Source of the DNA: Acidobacteriota bacterium | Lineage (GTDB): Bacteria; Acidobacteriota; Terriglobia; Acidiferrales; 2-02-FULL-67-57 | Assembly (NCBI GenBank): GCA_016210855.1 | Contig: JACQTJ010000021.1 | Span: forward strand, 1-55,714 | Length of the DNA: 55,714 bases | Direction: 5' to 3' | In this document: piece after piece, positions 37,367 through 47,161 of the stretch | Layout: each line of letters starts with the position of its first letter | Numbering within the stretch: the stretch's first letter is position 1 | The notes under the pieces: model-generated | Database searches by the model: none | What the model was told of the DNA's origin: nothing | What the model saw: the letters and a program-made list of their open reading frames with translations, nothing else | Position numbers and translations under genes: made by a program

Positions 37367-38022
37367 GCCTTCGCCTCCGTTGCGTCCCGGGCGAACTTTT
37401 GAGAGATGACCGTGGCTAGGTCTAGCACGTTCGTCAAGAACTTCTCCGCGTCAGACACTTTATAACTGAAGCTCACGTTGTGAAAGATGCGGTCGCCAGG
37501 TGCCAACTCCATGATAACACTGAATTCGGGTTTTTTCGCTGATGGTCTTTCTTTGACGTTCACCCTAACGCCAGCTATTTCTGAGTGCTCGAAACCAGCC
37601 TGCGGGTACGCTATTGGCAGTTTGGGCACCGATTCATACTTGTCACGAGTATAGAAGTACCTTGCGTGTACATCGGCAACTTGGCCTCGGATGAGTTCTG
37701 GATGGGAAGAAAGAAAGTCAAAGGCCGGCGGTAATTTGGACTTCAGGCGAGCAAAGCGTGGCCGATCTCCCACGCCAAACGAAATATGCACGTGTAATTG
37801 CGCCTTCCTCTTGCTAGGTCGTCTCTTCCGAGAATGAGCCAAAAGGGAACAATAGTACTTTTCCTTTTCACCAATATATTCCTGGTACGCAAGGTAGCTC
37901 CAGTCTTGCGTAGGTGAAAACTCTTTTCCAAATATGCGCGATGCATCTGATGGTGACAAGTCGGGCGAAAAATCTATATCCAACCCACTGCAGTGCCAGC
38001 TTGCCAACTCAGGCTTTGTCAT
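37363..38022 (-). CDS. Unknown protein, first gene of low-GC operon
   Basis: 219 aa ORF MTKPELASWHCSGLDIDF..., 4-nt overlap with downstream ORF, AT-richer than flanks. Confidence 0.6.
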   Translation of the reverse strand: MTKPELASWHCSGLDIDFSPDLSPSDASRIFGKEFSPTQDWSYLAYQEYIGEKEKYYCSLLAHSRKRRPSKRKAQLHVHISFGVGDRPRFARLKSKLPPAFDFLSSHPELIRGQVADVHARYFYTRDKYESVPKLPIAYPQAGFEHSEIAGVRVNVKERPSAKKPEFSVIMELAPGDRIFHNVSFSYKVSDAEKFLTNVLDLATVISQKFARDATEAKA

Positions 38023-38088
38023 GACGAGGTCATTAGAGCATAGTCTCGTGGGGCACGCAATTTACAGCTACCAAACAAGTTACATATC

Positions 38089-39789
38089 TTAGTGTCTGAA
38101 ATGCCGGACACCCGTTAAGACCATGGCGAGGCCGAGGCGGTCGGCGGCGGCCATGACTTCCGGGTCGCGCACGGAGCCGCCCGGCTGGATGATGGCGGTG
38201 ACGCCGGCCTTGGCGGCTTCCTCGACGCCGTCGGGAAAAGGGAAGAAAGCGTCCGAAGCCAGCACTGAACCCTTGAGCCTTTCGGCGTGGCCGAGCTCAC
38301 GGGCCTTCTGGGCACCGAGCTTCACCGCGTCCACGCGGCTCATCTGCCCGGCACCGATCCCGACCGTCTGCCCGTCGCGGGCATAGACCACGGCGTTCGA
38401 CTTCACGTGTTTCGCCACCACCCAGGCAAAGAGTAGCGACTGCATTTCGGCTGCTGTCGGGACGCGCTTTGTGACCGTGCGCAACTGTTCGTAGTTCAGT
38501 TGGGCACAGTCTTTATCCTGGATGAGCAGGCCGCCGGAAATGGAGCGAACCCGCCACTCGCCGCGAAAAGCAGATCCCTCGACCCTTCGACTCCGCTCAG
38601 GGCAAGCTTCGCTCGGGATGACAGAGCCGAGTGGGGCACTGCGTGTCACCTCCAAGAGGCGAAGGTTTTTCTTCTTGGCCAGTAACTCCAGTGCTCCCGG
38701 CTGGTAGCCGGGGGCGGCGACGGCTTCGACGAAGAGCTTGCTCATCGCCTCGGCGGTTCCGGCCGTAACCGCCTGGTTGAAGCCGAGCACGGAGCCAAAC
38801 GCGGAGACCGGGTCGCAGGCGAGCGCCTTCTCGTAAGCCTCGGCCTGGGTGGCGCTGACGGCCACGCCGCAGGGGTTGGTGTGCTTGATAATGACGGCCA
38901 CGGGCTCTTGGTTCGACTGTCGCTCACCACGCCGAGCAAAAGTCGAGGCGTCGAATTCGCTGGCCAGGTCCCAGGCGGCATCGAGGTCGAGCAGGTTGTT
39001 GTAGCTCAGTTCTTTGCCTTGAAGCTGGCGGGCCCCGCCTACGCCAGAGGCTTCGGCGGGGTAAACCCCCGCGAGCCGATAGAGTGCGGCTCGTTGATGC
39101 GGGTTCTCGCCGTAGCGCAGGTCCATCACTTTGGGACCGCGGAGCGATAGCACTGCCGGAAACCCGCTCGCCCCGGCGCGCTTCAAGCCGTCGGCTTCGG
39201 CCTGGAGCTCTTCGAGCCGGGGGGCGATGGTGGAGTCGTAGCCGGCGGTCAGCGCGAAAGCCTTCCGGGCCAGCTCGAGCCGGGTCTGGAGTGAGAGCGC
39301 CCCACCGGCCTTCAGCTCTTCGATCACCCGCGGATAGTCATCCGGGGAAACCACCACGGCGACGCCCATGAAGTTCTTGGCGGCGGCGCGGATGAGCGTG
39401 GGTCCGCCGATGTCAATCTCTTCGATGAGCTCGGCGGGCGTGGCCTCCGGCCGGGCGGCAGTCTCGGCGAAGGGGTAGAGATTGACGACCACGAGGTCAA
39501 TGGGCGCGAAGCCTTGCCGCTCGAGCTCCTCCAGGTGCCTTGGGTCGTCGCGCCGGGCGAGAATGCCGGCGTGGATGGCCGGGTGCAGGGTCTTGACCCG
39601 ACCGTCGAGCATTTCCGGCAAGCCCGTGACTTGGCTGACTTCGCGCAGCGGGATCCCGTTCTCCCGGAGCCGGCGGGCCGTGCCGCCGGTGGAAAGAATC
39701 TCGATGCTCATCTCGGCGAGCGCCCGGGCCAGCTCCACCAAGCCGCGCTTGTCGGAAACACTCAGCAAGGCGCGCGTGCAACGCTTCAC
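38089..39789 (-). CDS. purH: Bifunctional AICAR transformylase / IMP cyclohydrolase
   Basis: [81 protein letters not shown]; contains repeat-derived insertion. Confidence 0.97.
   Translation of the reverse strand: MKRCTRALLSVSDKRGLVELARALAEMSIEILSTGGTARRLRENGIPLREVSQVTGLPEMLDGRVKTLHPAIHAGILARRDDPRHLEELERQGFAPIDLVVVNLYPFAETAARPEATPAELIEEIDIGGPTLIRAAAKNFMGVAVVVSPDDYPRVIEELKAGGALSLQTRLELARKAFALTAGYDSTIAPRLEELQAEADGLKRAGASGFPAVLSLRGPKVMDLRYGENPHQRAALYRLAGVYPAEASGVGGARQLQGKELSYNNLLDLDAAWDLASEFDASTFARRGERQSNQEPVAVIIKHTNPCGVAVSATQAEAYEKALACDPVSAFGSVLGFNQAVTAGTAEAMSKLFVEAVAAPGYQPGALELLAKKKNLRLLEVTRSAPLGSVIPSEACPERSRRVEGSAFRGEWRVRSISGGLLIQDKDCAQLNYEQLRTVTKRVPTAAEMQSLLFAWVVAKHVKSNAVVYARDGQTVGIGAGQMSRVDAVKLGAQKARELGHAERLKGSVLASDAFFPFPDGVEEAAKAGVTAIIQPGGSVRDPEVMAAADRLGLAMVLTGVRHFRH
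38565..38624. repeat. Palindromic repeat copy 8 inside purH
   Basis: GAAAAGCAGATCCCTCGACCCTTCGACTCCGCTCAGGGCAAGCTTCGCTCGGGATGACA; matches copies 7 and 11. Confidence 0.85.
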
Positions 39790-39910
39790 GGGGCTTCTCC
39801 TTTCCTGCCGCTGGAGAGGAGTGGGAGATTAGTTTCTGAGGCTTGTGCCGTTCCAACTCGCGTGCCCGGCGGCTGTCACCGCAGCGAACGGCAAGCGAGT
39901 TGAAATGGCA

Positions 39911-40516
39911 CTAGGCGCCCTTGGCCTTGAGCTTCACCTGGCCGCCTTCGAGCGAGACCGTGTACTCCACCTGCTTGACGCCCAGCTGCTGCTTGAGCTG
40001 GTCCGTTTTCTCGCGGACGAATTTGTGGAACTGCTCGAAGTTGATGTCCGCCTTCTCGCCTGCCTTCTTCTTGGCTTCGATCATGGTGCGGTAGAGTTCC
40101 TGCACCTTTTCGGCCTCGCGCAAGGGGTCGCTGACGGCCACCCGGGCTCCGCCCTCCTGCAGGTGTCCGTGGATGCGGGCTTCGTGCTCGCGGGCGGCTT
40201 CGGCCAGGCGCTTCTCCTCCAGTTCGCGGCCCGTCTTGCTGTAGCCGTAGGCGATGTGGCCTTCCTCGACCCGCTTGGCCCGTTGCCGCCAGACTTCACT
40301 GAACTTGGCGTAGCGGGCTGCCAGGTTGTTGAACCGGAAGCTCTGGGCGTATTTGAGCTTTCCGCCCATCTCCGAGAACTTGTTGATCAGGGTTTTCACC
40401 CGCCACTCGGTGTCCGCGGGGGGGCGCTTGCGGCCCCCCTGGAAGTAGGTCTCGTATTCGATTTGCAGCTGGCGGATGTCTTTCTCGAGCTGGGTCAGTT
40501 CTTCGTCAATCGTGGG
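39911..40516 (-). CDS. MXAN_5187 C-terminal-domain-like protein
   Basis: VPTIDEELTQLEKDIRQLQIEYETYFQGGRKRPPADTEWRVKTLINKFSEMGGKLKYAQSFRFNNLAARYAKFSEVWRQ. Confidence 0.65.
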   Translation of the reverse strand, partial: PTIDEELTQLEKDIRQLQIEYETYFQGGRKRPPADTEWRVKTLINKFSEMGGKLKYAQSFRFNNLAARYAKFSEVWRQRAKRVEEGHIAYGYSKTGRELEEKRLAEAAREHEARIHGHLQEGGARVAVSDPLREAEKVQELYRTMIEAKKKAGEKADINFEQFHKFVREKTDQLKQQLGVKQVEYTVSLEGGQVKLKAKGA

Positions 40517-40643
40517 CACGGAGGAGCTCCCGACAAAGGTGGAGCGGCTTGCCCCTGCTACTCTAGTCGCGGGAACGGGAAGCGTCAACCCCTGCCTGCG
40601 GCTGGCCGGCGGCAAGTTGACCCCTCGGGGCAGCTATGATGCA

Positions 40644-42086
40644 ATGCAGGGCGCGCGTATGCCCACCAAGCCGCAGACTGGAAAACGAACCGTCTGGCGG
40701 GGACCCCGGCTCCGCGACCTGCCCTCGGTGGACGAGCTGCTGCGGAGCGAGCGTCTTCGCCGCCTAGCCGAAGAAGTCGGCCGGCCGCTCGTACTGGCGG
40801 CGGCCCGCCAGGTGCTTGCCGGCTTGCGCGAGCAGATCCGCCGCGGCCGGTCGGGCCCCGAGTTCGAGTCCGTCCTGGCCCACCTGCCGGAGGAAGTGAC
40901 CGGGGAGGTGCGCGAGCTGCTGGGGTTATCCCTGCAACCGGTGATCAACGCCACTGGCGTGGTTCTGCACACGAACCTCGGCCGCGCCCCGCTCGGGAGG
41001 GAAGCCGCGCGGGGCGTGTTCGAGGTCGCTACCCAGTATTCGAACCTGGAGTTCGATCTCGGCAAGGGAGCCCGGGGCCGGCGCGATGTCCACGCCGGCA
41101 AGTTCCTCGACCGGCTGCTTGGCGCCGAGGCCAGCTTGGTGGTCAACAACAACGCCGCCGCCGTCCTGCTGGCGCTCAACACGCTGGCCGAAGGCGGCGA
41201 GGTGGTGGTCTCGCGGGGGGAGCTCATTGAAATCGGCGAAAGCTTCCGCATCCCAGACATCATGGCCCGCAGCGGGGCCGTGCTGCGCGAGGTGGGCACC
41301 ACGAACCGCACCCGCATCGGCGACTACGCCCGTGCCCTCAACAAACAGACGCGCCTGCTGCTGCGCGTGCACCCGAGCAATTTCCGCCTGGAAGGCTTCA
41401 CGGCGCGGCCCGCGCTGGAGGAGCTTGTAGCCCTGGGCCGCCGGCGCCGGCTGCCTCTGGTCGAAGACCTCGGGAGCGGCCTGCTCGTGGACCTGAGCGG
41501 GCAGGGACTCGCCCAAGAGCCCTTGGCGGCGGCCAGCCTCGGCGCCGGCGTGGACCTGGTCACGTTCAGCGGCGACAAGCTGCTCGGCGGCCCGCAGGCG
41601 GGCATCATCGCCGGGAAGAAAAAGCTGGTGGAGCGCTGCCGGCGCAACCCGCTCTTCCGCGCCCTGCGCGTGGATAAGATGACTTACGCCGCGCTCGAAG
41701 CCACCTTGCGGAGCTACCTGCGCGGGGGGCTGGAGGACGTCCCGGCCTTGCGACTCATCCGGCTGACGGCGGCCGAAATCGGCGAGCGGGCGGAGGCATT
41801 GCGGGCGTCACTCGAAAAAGACCTGGCGGGGGGCGCGGCGCTGAGCGTTCGGGCGGGGCAGTCGGTCGTGGGCGGCGGCTCGACCCCGGGTTACTCGCTG
41901 CCGACGAAGCTGCTCGTAATCGCTGCGCAGGGGATGAGCCCGGCGGAGCTGGCGGCGCGCCTGCGCCGGGCCCACCCGCCCGTAGTGGTGCGTGTCGAAG
42001 CCGACCGCGTGCTCGTGGACCTGCGCACCGTCTTCGAGGACCAGCAGACGGCGCTCGCCGCAGCCCTGCGGCAGGCCCTCAGCTAG
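40644..42086 (+). CDS. selA: L-seryl-tRNA(Sec) selenium transferase
   Basis: LPSVDELL, PVINATGVVLHTNLGRAPL, YSNLEFDLGKGARGRR, ASLVVNNNAAAVLLALNTL, LREVGTTNRTRIGDY, LVTFSGDKLLGGPQAGIIAGKK, RALRVDKMTYAALEATLRSY. Confidence 0.97.
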   Translation: MQGARMPTKPQTGKRTVWRGPRLRDLPSVDELLRSERLRRLAEEVGRPLVLAAARQVLAGLREQIRRGRSGPEFESVLAHLPEEVTGEVRELLGLSLQPVINATGVVLHTNLGRAPLGREAARGVFEVATQYSNLEFDLGKGARGRRDVHAGKFLDRLLGAEASLVVNNNAAAVLLALNTLAEGGEVVVSRGELIEIGESFRIPDIMARSGAVLREVGTTNRTRIGDYARALNKQTRLLLRVHPSNFRLEGFTARPALEELVALGRRRRLPLVEDLGSGLLVDLSGQGLAQEPLAAASLGAGVDLVTFSGDKLLGGPQAGIIAGKKKLVERCRRNPLFRALRVDKMTYAALEATLRSYLRGGLEDVPALRLIRLTAAEIGERAEALRASLEKDLAGGAALSVRAGQSVVGGGSTPGYSLPTKLLVIAAQGMSPAELAARLRRAHPPVVVRVEADRVLVDLRTVFEDQQTALAAALRQALS

Positions 42087-42448
42087 CCCTGCCCCCGTGG
42101 TTTCGACCGCTGGGCGTGGTAGCGGATGGACTCCTCTAGACCGAAGCGCTCGTGCGGCGCCAGTTGAATGAATTCCACCCCAACCTGGTCTCCGTCGTGG
42201 CGCGTGACCACGGCGTCGGTTTCGAGCTGTTTGCCCCCAAGCATGAAACTGACCCGGGTCTTCGCCCCGAGCGTCAGGGGCGGGTCGGGCGACTCCAGCC
42301 CCAGTCCGCCCAGGCTGAGGTCCCTGAGGCGGGCCTTGCCTTTCATCTGACCGACCAGGAACTCGAGCTGCTGATCGAGTGTCACTCGTGAATGTTTGCG
42401 GCGTTCTTCGGCCACGATAAGCCCCGAAGGATGTGCTTTGGCATCCAT
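42083..42448 (-). CDS. PilZ-domain protein
   Basis: ERRKHSRVTLDQQLEFLV...LRDLSLGGLGLES...GVEFIQL. Confidence 0.8.
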   Translation of the reverse strand: MDAKAHPSGLIVAEERRKHSRVTLDQQLEFLVGQMKGKARLRDLSLGGLGLESPDPPLTLGAKTRVSFMLGGKQLETDAVVTRHDGDQVGVEFIQLAPHERFGLEESIRYHAQRSKPRGQG

Positions 42449-42515
42449 AGATACCGCAGGGGCAGCGGGATGGCAAAAAGAATTTGCTACCCGGCGGGGC
42501 CTTCGGCGCGAAGCG

Positions 42516-43082
42516 CTAGCGGGCCCGCTCGAGGTAGGTGCCGTCGGCCGTGTCCACGCGGATGACTTCGCCTTCGCTGATAAAGGGCGGCACCTGGACG
42601 GTGATGCCGGTTTCGAGCTTGGCGGGCTTCATGACGTTGGTGGCCGACGCCCCCTTGATCCCGGGCTCGGTCTCGACGACTTTCAGTTCCACCGCGGGCG
42701 GCAGCTCGAGGCCAATCGGCCTGCCCTCGAAGAACTCCACCTTGAGCTGGCAGTTGGGGGTGAGGTAGCCAACCGTATCTCCCAGCACCTCGCGGCTCAG
42801 GCTGTACTGCTCGTAGGTGGAGGTGTCCATGAAGGTGAAGACGTCGTCCTCGTGGTAGAGGAACTCCACCTCCTTTTCGTCCAGGAAGGCCCGCTCGACG
42901 AACTCTTCCGAGCTGAAGCGGTGCTCGATCATCGCCCCGCTGCGCAAATCGCGGAGCTTGGTCTGGACGAAGCCGCGCTTGTTCCCCGGGGTGCGGTGGG
43001 TGAGGCTGAAGACGGAGTAGAGGCTGCCCTGGTGCTGGATCACCATTCCCGGGCGCAGGCGAGTGGCTTGAACCGTCTCCAT
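42516..43082 (-). CDS. efp: Elongation factor P
   Basis: ATRLRPGMVIQHQGSLYSVFSLTHRTPGNKRGFVQTKLRDLRSG...ADGTYLERAR. Confidence 0.95.
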   Translation of the reverse strand: METVQATRLRPGMVIQHQGSLYSVFSLTHRTPGNKRGFVQTKLRDLRSGAMIEHRFSSEEFVERAFLDEKEVEFLYHEDDVFTFMDTSTYEQYSLSREVLGDTVGYLTPNCQLKVEFFEGRPIGLELPPAVELKVVETEPGIKGASATNVMKPAKLETGITVQVPPFISEGEVIRVDTADGTYLERAR

Positions 43083-43148
43083 GGGTGGCTCACGCTCGGC
43101 GAACCTGATGCCTTCACTTTCAATTATACCGGCCCTGCGCGCTAGCCG

Positions 43149-43868
43149 TCAAATTCGTCCACCGGTGCCAATGAAGTTCCGCACGGCCCGCAGGACCCGG
43201 TTGAACATCGCCCGGGTCAGCCGTCCCGTCTGGGTGTTCTGCTGGCTGGGGTGGAAGGCGTCGAATAGCTGAATCCCGCGGTTGAAATAGGGGTGGAGCA
43301 GCTCGTGCTCTGCGCCGTGGGCGAAGGGGAAGTCGGCAAGGCGCTTGACCCGCCCCTGGTCTTTGAGCAGCTTGAGGAAGGTGTCGTGCGCAATGCGCCC
43401 CAGCGCCAGCACCGCCCGCACGTTCTGGAGCAGCCGGAATTCTTCTTCTAGGTACGGCCGGCAGTTCGCCTGCTCTTCGGGGGTGGGCTTGTTCTGGGGC
43501 GGGCAGCAGCGCACGCTGGCGGTGATGTAGCAGTTCCTGAGCCTGAGTCCGTCATCGCGGCTCACGGAAGTGGGCCGGTTGGCGAAGCCCGCCGCGTAGA
43601 GGGCGCGGAAGAGGAAGTCGCCGGAGCGGTCGCCGGTAAAGACCCGCCCGGTGCGGTTGCCGCCATGGGCGGCGGGGGCCAGGCCCAGCACCAGCAGTTC
43701 CGCCTGCGGGTCGCCGAAGCCCGGCACGGGCCGGCCCCAGTAGTCCCAGTCGCGGTAGGCCCGGCGCTTCTCCCGCGCCACCTGCTCCCGGTAGCGCGTA
43801 AGGCGCGGACACTTCCGGCAAGCGATGATGAGTCGGTTGAGCGCCGCGAGCTGCCTCGTTGCATCCAT
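43149..43868 (-). CDS. Family 4/5-type uracil-DNA glycosylase
   Basis: CRKCPRL, LVLGLAPAAHGGNRTGRVFTGDRSGDFLFRALYAAGFA, ITASVRCCPPQNKPTPEEQANC, LALGRIAHDTFL, FDAFHPSQQNTQTGRL. Confidence 0.9.
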   Translation of the reverse strand: MDATRQLAALNRLIIACRKCPRLTRYREQVAREKRRAYRDWDYWGRPVPGFGDPQAELLVLGLAPAAHGGNRTGRVFTGDRSGDFLFRALYAAGFANRPTSVSRDDGLRLRNCYITASVRCCPPQNKPTPEEQANCRPYLEEEFRLLQNVRAVLALGRIAHDTFLKLLKDQGRVKRLADFPFAHGAEHELLHPYFNRGIQLFDAFHPSQQNTQTGRLTRAMFNRVLRAVRNFIGTGGRI

Positions 43869-43897
43869 GAGATTCTTCGCTTCGCTCAGAATGACAG
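43868..43897. repeat. Half palindromic repeat, copy 9, abutting the uracil-DNA glycosylase start
   Basis: GAGATTCTTCGCTTCGCTCAGAATGACAG. Confidence 0.75.
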
Positions 43898-44021
43898 CAG
43901 AGAGCTCAGCCCGGCGGTCCCTCCCCTGGGGAACATGGAGGTAGAACAATCTTCTACCACAGAGGTGCAGAGAGGACAGCAACGGCTGATTTGTTCGATG
44001 AGGACCGCCAGGAACTGCGCC

Positions 44022-45380
44022 CTACTTCTTTCCGGCTCGCGCTTCGGCCATGAAACGCTCCACCTCTTCGACGGTGCGGGGCAGCGAGGCAGTCAGGAGG
44101 ACAGCCCCGGTCTCGGTGACGAGCACGATATCTTCCAGGCGCACGCCGAGGTTCTCCTCCGGGATGTAGATGCCCGGTTCGATGGTCAGGATCATGCCGG
44201 GCTGGAGCGGGCGGCTGCCATCGCCGGCGTCGTGCACTTCCAGGCCGATGTGGTGGCCCAGTCCGTGGATGAAGTACTTGCCGAGCGGCTCGCCCTGCTT
44301 GTCCTTGCCGTGGGTGTTGATGTAGTCGTAGGCGATGCGGTAGAGCGAGTTCTCTCCGGTGCGTCCCATCGTCATCCCCGGTTTGACCGCGGCGATGGCG
44401 GCGTTCTGGGCCGCGAGCACGATCTCGTAGATTTCTTTCTGCCGGGCGGTGAACTTCCCGCTCACGGGCAGGGTGCGGGTGATGTCGGCCGAATAGCCGT
44501 TGCACTCGGCCCCCACGTCAATCACCACCACATCGCCCGCCGGCATCTGGCGGCGGTTCGAGTCGTAGTGGAGGACCGTGGAGTTGAACCCCGAGCCCAC
44601 GATCTGCCCGTAGCCGGGCCGCTCGCAGCCCGCCCGCGCGAAGCTGTACTCCATCAGGGCGGCGATTTCATACTCGTGCAGTCCCGGCCGCAGGGCCCGC
44701 ATGGCTTCCCGGTGGGCTTCCAGGGAGCGTTCGATCGCCACCCGCAGCAGCTCCTGCTCGCTCTTCGACTTCACCTGCCGCAACGCCCCCAGGCTCCCCC
44801 GCACGTCCTGAAAATCGGCCAGTGGGGTGGCTTGGCGCAGCCACGCCAGCCAACGTCCGGCGTGGCTCGCCTCGCCTTCCGGCCCGTACTCGGGCTTGGC
44901 CAACGGAAAGAGCGTGTAAAGGCGGGGGAACACTTCGAGAGCGCGCTCCAGCTCGCTGCGCAGCAGGGAGACGGGCTTGACTTCTTCGAAGCCCGTCTGG
45001 GGGCGCGCCTCCGCCTCCTCCGGGCCCGCCCGCGGGCCGTCCCAGCGCTCGCGTTGCAGGTCGCGCGGCGGCAGGAACAGGATTTCCTTGGGCAGCCCGG
45101 CCGTCTGGGCGGCTTCGGTCTGCGGAATCAGCAGCAGCGCCGCGCCCGGCTCGTCGTGCCCGGTCAGGTAGTAGAAGTTGGGTTCCTGCCAGAAGGTCGC
45201 TTCTGGAAAGACGTTCTCCTGGCCGCCATAAGCGAAGAGCACGACGGGGCCGGCCACTCGCTCGAGCAGCCGGGCACGCCGGCTGGCGTACTCGTCTCGT
45301 GCCTCCTTCTCGCGCGCCGCCATGGACAAAGCCGCCGCCAGGCCGAGCAAGGCCACCAAGGCGAGGTTTTTCCTTTTCAT
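44022..45380 (-). CDS. M24 family Xaa-Pro aminopeptidase
   Basis: VVVIDVGAECNGYSADITRTLPVSGKFT, YFIHGLGHHIGLEVHD, GMILTIEPGIYIPEENLGVRLEDIVLVTE. Confidence 0.95.
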   Translation of the reverse strand: MKRKNLALVALLGLAAALSMAAREKEARDEYASRRARLLERVAGPVVLFAYGGQENVFPEATFWQEPNFYYLTGHDEPGAALLLIPQTEAAQTAGLPKEILFLPPRDLQRERWDGPRAGPEEAEARPQTGFEEVKPVSLLRSELERALEVFPRLYTLFPLAKPEYGPEGEASHAGRWLAWLRQATPLADFQDVRGSLGALRQVKSKSEQELLRVAIERSLEAHREAMRALRPGLHEYEIAALMEYSFARAGCERPGYGQIVGSGFNSTVLHYDSNRRQMPAGDVVVIDVGAECNGYSADITRTLPVSGKFTARQKEIYEIVLAAQNAAIAAVKPGMTMGRTGENSLYRIAYDYINTHGKDKQGEPLGKYFIHGLGHHIGLEVHDAGDGSRPLQPGMILTIEPGIYIPEENLGVRLEDIVLVTETGAVLLTASLPRTVEEVERFMAEARAGKK

Positions 45381-45507
45381 GCTTCCTCTCTTTTTTCCTC
45401 TGTGCTCTCTGTGCCTCCCGTGGTGAGCGTTAGTGCCGTTGTTCTAGGATCACCACAGAGGCACAGAGTACGGAGAGAAAGGGGAAACCCTATACCGGTT
45501 CCGGCTG

Positions 45508-47136
45508 CTACTGCAAGGCCCGTCCCGAATCCCGAAGCATGGGGAGGGGATTCGGCGGCAGGTGCAGCCAATGGAAGCGGTTCCAGAAGGGCTGGGTGAG
45601 CGAGAGGAACCCGGTGTAGAGGTAGCCGGAGACGAACAGGCAAAGGAAGGGCACGGTGGCGTAGTTTTCGTTCAGGAAGGCGTAGAGCGCGGCCCAGAGG
45701 AAGTAGCCGCCGAGCCCGAGCTCCACCCAGGGCAGCCAGTTGCGCTCCGCGGAGCGGTACACCTTCGCGTACCAGGGCTCCCGCGGGGCTTCAATGCGGT
45801 ACTTGGGGGTGCGCACGAAAGGTGACTCGATGCCCCAGAGAGCTTCCACCACGGCGCGGGCGTTGCGCAGGGCTACGCCGATCCCCACGGCCATCAGCAG
45901 GGGCAGGAAGAAGAAGGTGCGCTTCCAGTGGCGCGGGTCGCGTTGCTTCTGCGCCAGCAGGTAGAAGCTCGAGACCGAGCCGGTGGCCGCCAGGAAGAGC
46001 GGCAGGTCGATCCACAGCACCTGCCACCAGCCCCCATAGAGGCGCACGATCATGGCCGGCAGCAGCAGCACCGAGAGGGCCACCATCAGCGGGTAGCTCA
46101 GGCAGCCGGTCAAATGGTAGAAGGCTTCGAGCTTCACCTGCCCAGGGACCGGCGCCCCCGCGATGCGGGGCAGGATCTTCTTCGCCGTCTGCATCAGGCC
46201 CTTCGCCCAACGGGCCTGCTGGGCCTTGAAGGCGTTGATGTCCACGGGCAGCTCCGAGGGGCATTCAACCTCGGGCAGGTAGAGGAACTTCCAGCCGCGA
46301 AGTTGTGCCCGGTAGCTCAGGTCGGTGTCTTCGGTCAGGGTGTCGTGCTGCCAGCCGCCAGCGTCTTCGATGGCGGCGCGCCGCCACACCCCGGCCGTGC
46401 CGTTGAAGTTGAAGAACAACCCGGCGCGCCAGCGGGCCGCGTGCTCGAGGATGAAGTGGCCGTCGAGCAGGATGGCCTGCACTTCGGTGAGCAGGGAGTA
46501 GTGGCGGTTGATGTAGCTCCAGCGGGTCTGCACCATGGCCAGCTGCCGATCGGCGAAGTAGGGGAGGGTTCGGCGCAGGAAGTCCGCCGGGGGCAAGAAG
46601 TCGGCATCAAACACGGCGATGAATTCGCCCCGTGCCTGCCGCAATCCCTCGGCCAGCGCCCCGGCCTTGTAACCGGTGCGGTGGCTGCGGTGGAGGTAAT
46701 GGATGTTGAGGCCCGTAGCCGCATAGCGCTCGACGCCGTCGCGGGCTACTCGGACGGTGTCGTCGGTCGAGTCGTCGAGCACCTGGATTTCCAGGGACTC
46801 GCGGGGGTAGTCCAGGGGTGCCACCGCGTCGAGCAGGCGCTCCGTCACGTACTTCTCGTTGTAGAGCGGAAGCTGTATGGTAACCTGCGGCCACTCGTGG
46901 AGCGGCTCCGGGTGGGGCAGGGGGCGATTCCGGTAGCGCCGGTAGAGGTAGATCATCCGGTAGCGGTGCAGGCCGTAGAAGCTGAGCGTGCCCAGGATGG
47001 CGAAGTAAGGGATGAGCACCAGCAAATCAAACGCGTTCAGGTTGTAGAGCCCGCGGAAAGGGTCGTCGGCCAGGAGGAAGGGCAAGGAGCGCTCCAGGGG
47101 GCCGGCTGCGGCTTCCACTATTAAGGCAAACGTCAT
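45508..47136 (-). CDS. Family 2 glycosyltransferase, cellulose-synthase-like membrane protein
   Basis: VTIQLPLYNEKYVTERLLDAV, VLDDSTDDT, FIAVFDADFLP, TEDTDLSYRAQLRGWKFLYLPEVECPSELPVDINAFKAQQARWAKG; multiple TM helices. Confidence 0.93.
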   Translation of the reverse strand: MTFALIVEAAAGPLERSLPFLLADDPFRGLYNLNAFDLLVLIPYFAILGTLSFYGLHRYRMIYLYRRYRNRPLPHPEPLHEWPQVTIQLPLYNEKYVTERLLDAVAPLDYPRESLEIQVLDDSTDDTVRVARDGVERYAATGLNIHYLHRSHRTGYKAGALAEGLRQARGEFIAVFDADFLPPADFLRRTLPYFADRQLAMVQTRWSYINRHYSLLTEVQAILLDGHFILEHAARWRAGLFFNFNGTAGVWRRAAIEDAGGWQHDTLTEDTDLSYRAQLRGWKFLYLPEVECPSELPVDINAFKAQQARWAKGLMQTAKKILPRIAGAPVPGQVKLEAFYHLTGCLSYPLMVALSVLLLPAMIVRLYGGWWQVLWIDLPLFLAATGSVSSFYLLAQKQRDPRHWKRTFFFLPLLMAVGIGVALRNARAVVEALWGIESPFVRTPKYRIEAPREPWYAKVYRSAERNWLPWVELGLGGYFLWAALYAFLNENYATVPFLCLFVSGYLYTGFLSLTQPFWNRFHWLHLPPNPLPMLRDSGRALQ

Positions 47137-47161
47137 CTAGCGGTTGAGTCCTTCACCCCTC

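Noticed and set aside
38565-38624. Possible frameshift or assembly chimera in purH
   Set aside because: The insertion keeps the frame and both flanks read as normal PurH, so in-frame element insertion is the simpler explanation.
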